From positions 2,262,001-2,326,000 of the forward strand of contig OU015653.1 of assembly GCA_907165275.2 (NCBI GenBank): a DNA stretch of 64,000 nt, given 5' to 3'. The stretch comes from Zygaena filipendulae (lineage: Eukaryota; Arthropoda; Insecta; Lepidoptera; Zygaenidae). Position 1 is the first letter of the stretch; each line of letters opens with the position of its first letter. The notes under the pieces are model-generated. The model did no database searches. It saw only the letters and a list, made by a program, of their open reading frames with translations, and had not been told where the DNA came from. Positions 54,591 through 63,524 of this stretch are shown here, piece after piece. Position numbers and translations under genes: made by a program.

Positions 54591-54987
54591 TCATTCAGCG
54601 ACCATGTCTCCAGTGCATTTATATTGAAGCATGATCTGTTTGGCAGCAATCTTCTCTCGTGCGAAGTTGCAGCGGACATCTGTTTTACTACGCGCGTGGT
54701 AGCCTGCGTTTCCTGAAAGACTAATCACACTCTGATTATCGCAGTTTACCTTTAGGTTAAGTTCAAAATTCGTCTGGTCGAGTATCCTGCGATAAGTATA
54801 ATAAGCAGTCAACTTTTTCTTGATATGAAATGTTCTCTAAAATTACTTGTTGACTTTCAGCTTCCTTCAATTTAACATTAGCATCGGCAGGTACCCACAT
54901 CGGCTTACGTTCATTCCAAATCATGTAAGTATAATTTTTATGTAAATTAATTGTGACATAATAGCAATGAGAGACTTCGGTGAACAT
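54591..54987 (-). pseudogene. Remnant of Copia reverse transcriptase C-terminus and RNase H
   Basis: 54987-54763 contains VPADANVKL and SYQEKVDCLLYLSQDTRPD, which match the link after the RT palm in Copia proteins (usually ...YR.AVGSL.YL...TRPD). A shift of frame then gives VNCDNQSVISLSGNAGYHAR and NFAREKI at 54812-54591, the C-terminal part of RNase H. The RT palm itself, including the substrate-binding and YVDD segments, is absent. The start is only 7 bp beyond the stop of the upstream frame, so the deletion joins the two closely. Not functional. Confidence 0.82.
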
Positions 54988-54994
54988 TATTAAT

Positions 54995-57373
54995 TTAATC
55001 TCTCCTCTGTCTCGGTCTCAAAGTTATATTAGATATCGGTGGAGAGTCCAAAGTGACATCAGGTACGTAAGTCTCATCATTAACATCTTGATAAGAATCA
55101 TCTGAAAAATAATTTTGAGATACATCCTGTGTTTGTCTTTTACATATTTCATCATCCATGTTTCTTTCCACAGGTACTCCGGGTTCATCGCACAGAGGTA
55201 AGTAAATAATCTTCTTTTCTTTTTCTTTATAATATTTTTCCTTCATATTTTCATTTTTATTTTCCTCTATCTCTATGTTATATTTAATCATTTTATTTTC
55301 TTTTTCAGGTACTTTATCCACTTTATTTCTTTTAATTGAAGCTTCTAGAAATACAACATCTCTACTTATAACACCTTTTTTTGTTTCAGGATCTATGAAT
55401 CGGTAGCCTTTTGTGCTGTCGCTGTAGCCAACAAATATTAGCTTACGTGACTTTACATCAAGCTTAGTTCTATTTTCCTTAGGAATATGCACCATTGCAG
55501 AACATCCAAATATTCTCATGTGTTTCAGATTCGGCTTCTTTCCAGTCCAGACTTCATGAGGCGTCACATCGGATAAGGTGCAGGTAGGAGATCGGTTCAC
55601 AATATATGCAGCTGTGGCAACCGCTTCTGCCCAGAATGTGACCTGCAATTCTGCATTTAAAATCATACATTTAGCACGCTCTATTAAAGTTCTGTTCATT
55701 CGTTCACTAAGACCGTTCTGCTCAGGAGTGTACGGATTAGATGTTTGGTGCAAAATTCCATGTTTCTTTAAGTAGGATTCAAAATTGTTATTTTTATATT
55801 CGGTTCCATTATCGCTTCTCAAAATTTTTATTTTTGTACCTAATTCATTTTCTACCCTGTTCTTAAATTCCACAAATTTTTCATATAGCTCACTTTTATT
55901 TTTAATAAAATATACATGTACCCGTCGAGAAAAATCATCAATAAAGGTTACAAAATACCTTGCCCCTCCTATAGAAGTATGCTTCATCGGTCCACACACA
56001 TCACTGTGGATAAGCTCTAGCAAACTGGTTGCACGGGAGCCTTCATCGGGGAACGGTTTTCTTGTTTGCTTCCCTTCCAGACAGGTTACACATGCGGATT
56101 TTTCTCTTCTTGATGACAGCTGTACACCCTCTGTATATTTAGGTAATTTTTTAAGGGTATTGAAATTTAAGTGACCCATCCTTTGATGCCACAGATAAGT
56201 ATCATCATCAGCCTCAGCCATCATGACTTGCATTTCTTGATTTTTACAAGTATTTAACAGATATGTTTCATTAATTAATTTAGCGTTTGCAACTAACTTA
56301 TTATTCGAATTATAGATCTGACAGCCATAATCATTGAATGTTACTTTATTTCCACCTTTAATTATTTTACTAACTGACAACAAATTCTTTTTTAATTCTG
56401 GTACATATAAAACATTCCTCACCTGTATTGAATCGGTGCTGCCATCTATTGTATAAACGTTGATACATACATTACCGCAGCATTCAACCTTTAACACTTC
56501 GTTGTTAGCAATTCTTATATACGGTACAGGTGAAGGAGTGATATCAGTGAGCCAGTCCCGGTGCATTGTCATGTGCATGGATGCCCCTGAATCAACATGC
56601 CAGAAGTTGGAATCATTTGCTGTGGACGCTGAAAAAGCTGCGACATATCCAGTGTTTAAATCTGTTTTATTATCTGTGTTTTTATCATAACTTGTCTTCT
56701 TATTCCTGCAATACTTGCTGAGATGTCCGTACTTATTGCAATTAAAGCATCTTGGGCCTCTCTCATAATTTTTGAGCTCTTGTTTCTTTTTTGTGTTTGT
56801 ATAAAGTGCGGTAGTGTCTGAATTCTTTACCTCCTGTAGTAATTTATTTTTTACTAAATCAGCACTAATCTTCATACCGGAACTTTCTAAGCCCATAATC
56901 ATGGGCCTGTATATTTCTGGCAATCCTGCCAACATTAAAGTGCCCAACCATTCATCGTCTACATTGAAATTTATATTTCTCAATTTGTGCGCGGCTGTCA
57001 TTACTTTGTTTACATATTCTTCAACAGATGAACTATTTTCCAAATTACTATTTATTAGTTCTTTCAGTAAACCAACTTTCCGAGTTAAACCACTGTCTTC
57101 GAATGCCTTTGCCAAATTGTCCCATACCTGTTTTGCATTTTGGGCTTCTTGTATGTGTACATATAAAATCGGGTCAACTAATAAAATTAACTTTGACTTG
57201 GCTTTGATGTCTTGTCTGATTGAGTTAGGATCACTAGCATCTGGTACTTTCAACACGTGGCTATATAAATCTTCGTGTTGGAGGTATGCCTTGACCGCAA
57301 AACTCCAACTTGCCCAATTCTCACGGCCCGTTAATTTCTCGATCGACATCATTGAATTATTGTTACTAGCCAT
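54995..57373 (-). CDS. Copia gag-protease-integrase polyprotein, RT-less (792 aa)
   Basis: Makes the structural Gag, a protease and the integrase of a Copia element. Start: the open frame extends to 57484 but begins there with TTG; the first ATG, at 57373, has a strong context (AATATGG) and gives MASNN, typical for Copia gags. In the 792-residue protein: gag core from LTGRENWASW near 14; zinc knuckle CX2CX4HX4C, C209-C222; protease HVDSGAS with D261; pre-integrase zinc region H396, H401, C428, C431; integrase D458, D521, E557 (DD35E spacing), then the IFGCSAMVHIP region near 621. The lysine/glutamate-rich tail from about 680 ends in LRPRQRRD and a stop. Full Copia proteins run to about 1400 residues; here RT and RNase H are not attached. 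No stops or frameshifts within. Confidence 0.93.
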   Translation of the reverse strand: MASNNNSMMSIEKLTGRENWASWSFAVKAYLQHEDLYSHVLKVPDASDPNSIRQDIKAKSKLILLVDPILYVHIQEAQNAKQVWDNLAKAFEDSGLTRKVGLLKELINSNLENSSSVEEYVNKVMTAAHKLRNINFNVDDEWLGTLMLAGLPEIYRPMIMGLESSGMKISADLVKNKLLQEVKNSDTTALYTNTKKKQELKNYERGPRCFNCNKYGHLSKYCRNKKTSYDKNTDNKTDLNTGYVAAFSASTANDSNFWHVDSGASMHMTMHRDWLTDITPSPVPYIRIANNEVLKVECCGNVCINVYTIDGSTDSIQVRNVLYVPELKKNLLSVSKIIKGGNKVTFNDYGCQIYNSNNKLVANAKLINETYLLNTCKNQEMQVMMAEADDDTYLWHQRMGHLNFNTLKKLPKYTEGVQLSSRREKSACVTCLEGKQTRKPFPDEGSRATSLLELIHSDVCGPMKHTSIGGARYFVTFIDDFSRRVHVYFIKNKSELYEKFVEFKNRVENELGTKIKILRSDNGTEYKNNNFESYLKKHGILHQTSNPYTPEQNGLSERMNRTLIERAKCMILNAELQVTFWAEAVATAAYIVNRSPTCTLSDVTPHEVWTGKKPNLKHMRIFGCSAMVHIPKENRTKLDVKSRKLIFVGYSDSTKGYRFIDPETKKGVISRDVVFLEASIKRNKVDKVPEKENKMIKYNIEIEENKNENMKEKYYKEKEKKIIYLPLCDEPGVPVERNMDDEICKRQTQDVSQNYFSDDSYQDVNDETYVPDVTLDSPPISNITLRPRQRRD

Positions 57374-57508
57374 ATTTATAATGTACTTACTACTTAGCTG
57401 AAAAATAAAAAACTCGCGAGCCCGGTAACCGAAAGTGAGGTTATACTTGCGATTTTTACTTTTAACTTTGTAATTAATGTCCAAAATACAAAATAACTTT
57501 ACACGGCA

Positions 57509-57531
57509 GGTTTGGTCCTGGGCCCATAACC
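57509..57531 (-). promoter_or_regulatory. Primer-binding site of the Copia element
   Basis: In element orientation GGTTATGGGCCCAGGACC begins immediately after the 5' LTR, the internal initiator-tRNA-Met match known for Copia. Confidence 0.8.
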
Positions 57532-57735
57532 TGATGAAATAATAGCGAGGACAATTTAACTATATAAGGTATTTATTTCAGAGAGACAAATTACAGAGCG
57601 GTTAACTATGACAGTGCACAATTTAGACAAGGCGGTAGGTAGTAGGTAGTGGCGCCACTCTGCTATATAGACGGCAGATAAATGCACCACGTACTTTGCT
57701 ATCCAACTTAGCGTAGGCGTTCATACTTCTCAACA
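57532..57735 (-). repeat. Copia 5' LTR
   Basis: 204 bp, identical by eye to 54333-54536. TATATAG and TATATAAGG-like words are present; the reverse strand has no perfect TATAAA. Confidence 0.93.
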
Positions 57736-57900
57736 TGTGGCGTAAAGTGATAGATATTAAAAACATACTCTATATAAAAAAAAAAACAATTTTACGTAAC
57801 GTATAGTTCAAACACCCCCCTCCTGCCCCTGTAACGCATCGTAACGTTTTATGAGATCCCTCCCCCTTTCGTTACGTAATACTTGAACGCTCCCTGCGAT
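57736..57900. repeat. C-rich GTAACG repeat, right part
   Basis: Continues the sequence broken at 54332. Contains TTACGTAACG and GTTACGTAAT palindromes about 100 bp apart, hinting at a TIR element now split by the Copia insertion. Confidence 0.45.
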
Positions 57901-57962
57901 AATAATGTTTTGCATTTCGCTCAATGTCATTTTCAGCAATCGAAACCATCCTAAGTTCCTGA

Positions 57963-58185
57963 CCTAATTAATATTATAAATACGAAAGTATACATTCTAT
58001 ACTATAGAAGAATATCCTTCAAAAGTGAATTTGTTTCTTACACTTTCACGCCTTAACTAAGTACTCAACCGATCATAATGAAATTTTGCATACACGTTGT
58101 CAGGGGTACAGGAAAAGACATGGGGTACTTTTTATCCTGCGGAATTCCAAAATTAACGCTGGTGAAACCGCGGGGCAATAGCTAG
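57963..58185 (+). mobile_element. Helitron-like element (Lep1-type) with small internal insert
   Basis: CCTAATTAATATTATAAATA, then about 30 bp not present in other copies, CACTTTCACGCCTTAACTAA, ATAATGAAATTTTGCATACA, GTTGTCAGGGGTACAGG, ACGCTGGTGAAACCGCGGGG, CTAG|T at 58182-58185. Confidence 0.8.
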
Positions 58186-58507
58186 TGATTAAATTAAAAT
58201 CTCTTTTTATCGGTTATACGAGTGTGTACTCCCGACGCTGTCGTTTACTGAATAAGGAAGCCTTATCGGTAGAGATGTTAACGAACTGTTACAATCAGTA
58301 CTTACTTACTGTTACGAGCTACGGTAGTGCACAGTAGGCTCGGCAGAGGTAATAGCGCGTAAACTGGGACGTTTGATCTAATAATACATTGATGTGACCT
58401 CTTCCGAAGCCCTATAAACACAGGGCGGGCAATTCGAAACCGACTCTACGGATTCCGCAGTCGCGAAATATCCGATACATTGTTGCCAGCTTTTTAATTA
58501 CAGACAA

Positions 58508-58764
58508 CTAGCAGTCCACCGCGGTTTCACCCACGGTAATTTCGGAGTTCCCGCGGGAATTCCAGGATAAACCATACGTATAAACCTTCCTCTTGAACAA
58601 CTCTATCTATTGGTGATAACTGCATAAAAACCATTCAGCAGTTTTTGAGTTTATCGCAAAAAAACATCCGCGTCGTATTGAGAACCTCTTCCTTTTTGTG
58701 AAATCGGTTAACAAAAAAACAGACAGACACGTGGCCGAGGACTTTGTTTTATACTATGTGAGGA
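58508..58764 (-). mobile_element. Helitron-like element, 'AAACGATAGATATAACC' family, long copy
   Basis: CTAG at 58508, CAGTCCACCGCGGTTTCACC, CCGCGGGAATTCCAGGATAA, AACTGCATAAAAACCATTCA, AACAGACAGACACGTGGCCG, TTTGTTTTATACTATGTG and AGGA|T at 58764. It has about 90 bp more than 9558-9726. Confidence 0.8.
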
Positions 58765-59315
58765 TGTAGCAAGCACATGTGAGTGTGTTTGTGTGTTACA
58801 TTTTGAAAGTATTTAAACCGATAATTTATCGACCTTAATTATGTCACTAAAGCGGGTAAGCGGCCACTTAAACTTCGATGGTAACTAACATAGATTCTTG
58901 TACACCAAATTTTAAAGTATCCTTAGTACCAAATTGTTTTTAGTTTTCATTCTTCCGATAGTGCATCGTAGTAACATAATTTAGGACACGATAAATATCC
59001 CATTAACAAGTTCGATTCTAGGAAACGTGTTCTTCTAATATCTTTTTAATGCATTTTACGTCCCATTTTATTGCACAATATTGAGTTGGAAACGATATTT
59101 GTGAATATTGCAGTTGAAGAGGTGTTCTATAGAGTTTAGTTTTCTTTTAGTTTTATTCTTAGTTAAGAGAACATTCTTCGTTTTTATGGTAAGTATTGTT
59201 GATTCAAAACTTGTCTTGAATCTAGACATATAAATAAAATTGAAGTGTCTGTTTGTAATTTCAAATTAACTGCTTTTCAATGAATGCATACGAAATTATA
59301 TACGGTACTAACATC
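58765..59315. other. No feature recognised
   Basis: AT-rich, no coding or repeat signal. Confidence 0.4.
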
Positions 59316-59475
59316 AAAAAATATTTTTTTAAAATTTTTCCGTCTGTCTGTCTGTTTGTTCCGGGTAGTCTCTGAAACAGCTGGATCGATTTTAACGGGA
59401 CTTTTACGGGCAGATAGCTGATGTTATAAGGAGTTACTTAGGCTACTTTTTATCCTGCAATTCGCGCGGGATTCA
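59316..59475 (+). mobile_element. Helitron-like fragment, 'CTGTCTGTCTGTTTGTTCC' family
   Basis: TTTTTCCGTCTGTCTGTCTG, GTAGTCTCTGAAACAGCTGG, GATCGATTTTAACGGGACTT, ACTTAGGCTACTTTTTATCC and GCGCGGGATT. The 3' terminus is lost. Confidence 0.55.
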
Positions 59476-59499
59476 ACGACTGTCAAAGAGGCATCCATT

Positions 59500-59780
59500 T
59501 ATATACTTTTCGGCCCCTCTCCCCGTGGTGAAATGTCCAGGTACATTGCTCGACCCCCACGCCCCTCCCCTAATCTCACGTGAATTTTTTCAATATGTAT
59601 GCGTATTTTTAATAAGAATAATTTAATCTTGCAATTAAACAATTTTACAGTGTTTCTTGCGAAACAAAAAATTGCGTGATATATTGCCGGCAACCCTCTC
59701 CCTCACGTGAGAGGTGAAGTTCGGCCCGACCCCCTTCCCCCCAACTCACGTAATTAATGGACGCAAACGTGATTACATTG
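59500..59780. repeat. C-rich repeat with CTCACGTGAG palindrome
   Basis: Inverted C-rich ends (GGCCCCTCTCCCCGTGGTGA ... GACCCCCTTCCCCCCAACTC) bracket two ATCTCACGTGA-type motifs. It resembles the C-rich repeat around the Copia element in style, not clearly in sequence. Confidence 0.35.
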
Positions 59781-59849
59781 TTGCTGCTGATTGTACCTTC
59801 TTAGGTAGGTACTCGTAAGAAAATATGTAGGTGTTCCATTATTTTAAAA

Positions 59850-59915
59850 AAGCAAAAAATACGTGTCTTTTATTTTTTTATTATCTAACTGACGGACTAA
59901 ATAGAATTTTGATTT
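59850..59915. mobile_element. Right end of a TTAGTCCGTC MITE
   Basis: AAAAAGCAAAAAATACGTGT, TTATCTAACTGACGGACTAA, ATAGAATTTTGATTTT match the right end at 37410-37475. Confidence 0.65.
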
Positions 59916-60171
59916 TTTTACCCAGGAAACTAGCCTATTGTGTTTAAGTCTCCGAGCGATATGTTTCGGCGAAACATCGCTGAAAGAAAATATGGCGGGA
60001 AAAAAACGACCGTAACAACAGGTTAAGCCCTGGGAAATGTTTCGAAGAACAATGTGGGCGGTATTGCAAATTGTTTTCAGTTCTTTCGATTGTTTATTAG
60101 AGGGTACTTACCTGCTGTAAGGTTGGATGGTACTTTGATTGAATAGTTTTTCTTTTCTATAGGCACTAATA

Positions 60172-60445
60172 CTAGCTGTACCCCGCGGGTTCACCCGCGA
60201 GAGTTTCAAAATTATCGCAGTCCAAAGTAGTCTAATTACACCAGCTAATTAGCAGTGAAAGTCCCGTCAAAACCGCTTCGGAGATTCACCGGCGTGAGTT
60301 TCGAAACTCCCGCAGGAACTCCAAAATAATTTTATAAGAACCTTCTCCTTACAATAGCAAAAACAACAAAAAAAAATTATCAAAATTGGTCTAGCCGTTC
60401 ACGCGTGATGCCGTGACCAAGGGAAATAGGGATAAATTTTTTTAT
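60172..60445 (-). mobile_element. Helitron-like element, 'CGTTCACGCGTGAT' family
   Basis: CTAG at 60172, CTGTACCCCGCGGGTTCACC, AGCTAATTAGCAGTGAAAGT, ACTCCCGCAGGAACTCCAAA, TTGGTCTAGCCGTTCACGCG, GACCAAGGGAAATAGGG. Pairs with 1802-2225. Confidence 0.75.
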
Positions 60446-60466
60446 ACCTACCTATAGATATAATTA

Positions 60467-60674
60467 TCCTACTAATATTATAAATGTGAAAGTGTGGATG
60501 TTTGGATGTTTGGATGTTTGTTACTCAATCACGCAAAAACGACTGAACGGATTTGGATGAAATTTGGCATGCACGTTGTCATGCACGTACAGAGAAAGAC
60601 ATTGGGTCCTTTTATCCCGGAATTCCCGCGGGAAGTCCGAAATTACCGCGGGTGAAACCGCGGGGCACAGCTAG
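60467..60674 (+). mobile_element. Complete Helitron-like element (Lep1-type, GGATGTTT variant)
   Basis: A|TCCTACTAATATTATAAA at 60467, GTGTGGATGTTTGGATGTTT, CAATCACGCAAAAACGACTG, TGGATGAAATTTGGCATGCA, hairpin CCGCGGGTGAAACCGCGG, CTAG|T at 60671-60674. A GTTGTCATGCACGT duplication lies inside. Confidence 0.92.
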
Positions 60675-60756
60675 TGGATATATAATATGTGATAACAAAC
60701 AAATGCCGTAACAAGTAAGAGTCATATAGTAGACTATCTTAGTAACATAACAATGT

Positions 60757-60782
60757 AGATTTATTTATTTATTTATTTATAG
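60757..60782. repeat. (TTTA)n microsatellite
   Basis: Uninterrupted TTTA units. Confidence 0.9.
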
Positions 60783-61340
60783 AAATTTCACTGTAAATAC
60801 AGATACCTGTAGATGCATCAAATAACGCACGTCTCGATAGGCATTGATTTTTTACATCTTTATAAGTAGAAGAAGAAGAAGAAGAAAATACATTTATTTC
60901 AGCACAACACACAAGAAAAAGAAACAAACATCAACAGTGCCTAATCTAAAGAGACATAGATAATACTCTTGCATGCTCTGCCGAAAGGGTCACCAACTCT
61001 GCATTAGCTAGGTGCGGGAACACCTAGCGCTGGTTTTCAATTGGCAGCCCGCTCTGTCGCGCACGGACGGGGGTAACAAAAGACGAGGCATAGAAAAAAA
61101 ATGATACTATACATATAAATACAAGTACACCAACTAAACATAAAAATATAAAAGATAAATAATATAAAAAAATACAAGTAAATAATTCTTACTGAAACAA
61201 ACATTACATACAAAGTACTTAAAGTAAGTTATGCTAAGTTAGTAAGTGCTCGGTAGTCGAAGCGCCTAAATAGGTATTCTAAATAAGGGGATATTTCTGC
61301 TACAACTGTAATTTGTTGCGACTTGTCATACAACTTGACG
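60783..61340. other. Unassigned, possible old retroposon tail
   Basis: A (GAA)n run at 60869-60886 is followed by AATACATTTATTTCAGCACA, a style seen at reversed LINE/SINE 3' ends. 60990-61070 is GC-richer with a small GGTG...CACC hairpin (AGGTGCGGGAACACCT at 61009). No domain found. Confidence 0.35.
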
Positions 61341-61400
61341 ATTGGCGCAGTAGGTCACCATGCCTACCCGCTAATCAAGAGGTTCTGGGTTCGTTTCCCT
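61341..61400 (+). mobile_element. tRNA-derived SINE head (plus strand), truncated
   Basis: ATTGGCGCAGTAGGTCACCA (box A region), CTAATCAAGAGGTTC and GGTTCGTTTCC (box B), breaking off at the AATA tail of the neighbouring SINE. Confidence 0.75.
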
Positions 61401-61401
61401 A

Positions 61402-61670
61402 TAAATAATAAATAAATAAATAAATAATCCACTTCACAACACACAGATCTACTTGATCCCACACTAAGCTATAAGCTTGTGTCGTGGAAACCAAGCAAAC
61501 GTGGTATATACTACACATATTATTACATATATATTATACTATAGATATATATATACACACCCAGACTGGAAAATGGAACCCTGTGCTCATCACACAACGT
61601 CCACCCCCACCGGGAATCGAACCCGGAACCTCTTGATTAGCGGGCAGGCATGGTGACCATTGCGCCAATC
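61402..61670 (-). mobile_element. tRNA-derived SINE, near full length
   Basis: In element orientation: ATTGGCGCAATGGTCACCAT (box A), GGTTCGATTCC (box B; reverse at 61612-61622), GATGAGCACAGGGTTCCATT, a TA-rich expansion, CGTTTGCTTGGTTTCC, CAAGCTTATAGCTTAGTGTG, GATCAAGTAGATCTGTGTG and a (TTTA)n tail (61401-61427). Its Pol III promoter boxes look intact. Confidence 0.82.
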
Positions 61671-61710
61671 GGGTCGTCGGGAATATGAGGTCCTATTACG
61701 GGAATACGAG

Positions 61711-61905
61711 GGGCTATTACGTAACTTTTGTTTCTACCATTTTTCGGTTGCAATAGAAAACATGGTGGTTTTGCGATAACAATACCTATGCAGGTTTTGA
61801 CACCTATACAATATCTAGCAATCAACCAAAATGAACATAGGTAATCGCTATTTTTCTGATTGAAACTTGAAATATGATAGCAACAAAAGTTACATAATTT
61901 GCCAG
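61711..61905. mobile_element. TIR element, better copy of 1295-1495
   Basis: TTACGTAACTTTTGTTTCTA at the left and GCAACAAAAGTTACATAATT at the right form inverted ends of about 17 bp. The core matches 1295-1495. Non-coding. Confidence 0.65.
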
Positions 61906-61947
61906 CGGGTACCTATAACTTTTCAGTTTGGGCGTGTTTATATGTTT

Positions 61948-62312
61948 TCATTACTCATACTCGGAAAGTAGGTCTGAAGTTGCCTGAGAAGCGGGTTGAA
62001 AGTAACCCTTTTCAGCCCTAGGGAGAATCGCTTTTAACTGACAGCTGGATACTGCAGAAACTCAATTTTTTTTTATGTCATAGGGGGCATACTTACTGGC
62101 CAGTAGCACACCCAATGGTTGATTTATGTAAAATAAAATTAGCTCATTTTTTTCTTTAGCTAATTCCTATTTTTATTTTGACTTTCCTTGCATTCGTAAT
62201 GAAAAGCACAGTGTTATCCCTCGATCTATTGGCGCCCTCGCTACGCTCGGGCGCCAAACCCCGTCTCGGGACTAAATGAGTTACTTTCACCCCTAGGATA
62301 ACAATGTACTAT
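61948..62312. repeat. Dispersed repeat of unknown class, copy 2
   Basis: Matches 18844-19212 closely, but lacks about 20 bp (the GGGATAAAGACTTATTTAGT segment) and carries instead an internal hairpin TTGGCGCCC-TCGCTACGCTC-GGGCGCCAA at 62228-62256. Confidence 0.75.
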
Positions 62313-62501
62313 TATTACAAAGTTAAAGACTTCAATGGCTCTTTTTGACGTCAATAAAATTACAATAACTATGACAGCATCTATAAAAGTATAGGATAGG
62401 CGCGGATAGCCCTTCACAACTCCCTAGTGTGTGCCTGGAGAGAAGCTGAGCAATAAACTCCCCAGTAGCACGCTGCTATGTCAGCTTAAAGTTATATAAT
62501 A

Positions 62502-62731
62502 CTAGCTGTCCCCCGCGATTTCATCCGCGGTAATTTCGGAGTTCCTGCGGAGTTTGCGGGAAAAAAGTACTCTATGTCCTTCAGTTTCCGAGGGAATTCC
62601 GGGATAAAAACTATCCTATCTTTTAAGTTGGACCATATTATAAAAGGTTGCAAAATTTTATCAAAATCCGTTCAGTAGTTTCGGAGTCCATCGCGGACAA
62701 ACAACGTGACACGTGATTTATATATATTAGA
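62502..62731 (-). mobile_element. Helitron-like element, 'TTTTAAGTTGGACCATA' family, tandem copy A
   Basis: CTAG at 62502, CTGTCCCCCGCGATTTCATC, ACTATCCTATCTTTTAAGTT, AAAATCCGTTCAGTAGTTTC, CAAACAACGTGACACGTGAT, ATATATTAGA. Its 5' TC abuts the CTAG of copy B. Confidence 0.9.
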
Positions 62732-62960
62732 CTAGCTGTCCCCCGCGATTTCATCCGCGGTAATTTCGGAGTTCTCGCGGAGGTTGCGGGAAAAAAGTAC
62801 TCTATGTCCTTCAGTTCCCGAGGGAATACCGGGATAAAAACTATCCTATCTTTAAGTTGGACCATATTATAAATGGTTACAAAATTTTATCAAAATCCGT
62901 TCAGTAGTTTCGGAGTCCATCGCGGACAAACAACGTGACACGTGATTTATATATATTAGA
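62732..62960 (-). mobile_element. Helitron-like element, tandem copy B
   Basis: Same as copy A with about ten scattered differences (GTTCTCGCGGAGG versus GTTCCTGCGGAGT, one T fewer in CTTTAAGTTGG). A further ACTAG follows at 62960. Confidence 0.9.
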
Positions 62961-62967
62961 CTAGTGT

Positions 62968-63033
62968 TTATTCCTATTAGGTACAAGTTTATATAGCTGG
63001 GATCAAGTAGATCTGTGTGTGGTGAAGTGTTAT
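62968..63033 (+). mobile_element. SINE 3' fragment
   Basis: CAAGTTTATATAGC, GGGATCAAGTAGATCTGTGT, GTGGTGAAGTG match the tail part of the SINE at 61402-61670. It ends where the next Helitron begins. Confidence 0.65.
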
Positions 63034-63035
63034 TA

Positions 63036-63217
63036 TCCTTACTGTTAATGTGTTTATTTGTTTGTTTGACGTTTTCACGCCATAACGGCTCAACCGATCA
63101 TCATGACATTTTGCGTACACGTTGTCAGAGGTTCAGAGAAGAACATAGGGTACTTCTTGTCCCAGAATTTCCGCGGAAACTCCGAAAAACGCGGGTAAAA
63201 CCGCGGTTAACAGGCAG
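63036..63217 (+). mobile_element. Helitron-like element (Lep1-type)
   Basis: A|TCCTTACTGTTAATG, CGCCATAACGGCTCAACCGA, CATGACATTTTGCGTACACG, TTCAGAGAAGAACATAGGGT, CGCGGGTAAAACCGCGG; the terminus is mutated to GCAG|T at 63214-63217. Confidence 0.82.
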
Positions 63218-63524
63218 TATTATTATTATAAACGGCGTCATGCAGCGAATGCAATTTACATTGTAAACACGGGGCGAGCCTACGCGGGCCTAGAGTAATG
63301 GCTCGGTAGCATGACGCTTAGTGAGCCTGCCTTAAAATATTGGGTTTTCGAAAGCTCGGTGTTTCGGTGCGTGGTACAAATACATTTATTTTAGCGGGAT
63401 GCGTGTAAAAGTTTAGTAGGCAACAGAAATGACGCGTATGAAGTAGAGCCTTAATTGTAAAGTTGGTACCAAAGACATTGAAAGAGATTGTCTTTGGTTG
63501 GTACTTACCGTGGTCACTAGCATA
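63218..63524. other. No feature recognised
   Basis: Includes an imperfect inverted pair GGTACCAAAGACATTGAAAG / GATTGTCTTTGGTTGGTACT at about 63466-63503. Confidence 0.45.

Larger units (their letters stand above)
54333..57735 (-). mobile_element. Internally deleted Copia LTR retrotransposon, 3403 bp
   Basis: Two 204-bp LTRs (TGTTGAG...TTCATCA in element orientation) read as identical, flanked by TGTGG on both sides (54328-54332 and 57736-57740), a perfect 5-bp target duplication. A primer site GGTTATGGGCCCAG follows the 5' LTR, the type Copia uses with initiator tRNA-Met, and GGAGAGGA precedes the 3' LTR as polypurine tract. Inside are an intact gag-protease-integrase frame and then only the tail of reverse transcriptase and RNase H. 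The element is well short of the usual 5 kb or so. It could be packaged and integrated but needs reverse transcriptase from another copy. Confidence 0.93.

Noticed and set aside
56814..57401. 195-codon plus-strand frame
   Set aside because: It is the antisense of the Copia gag frame; low-stop shadow with no domain.
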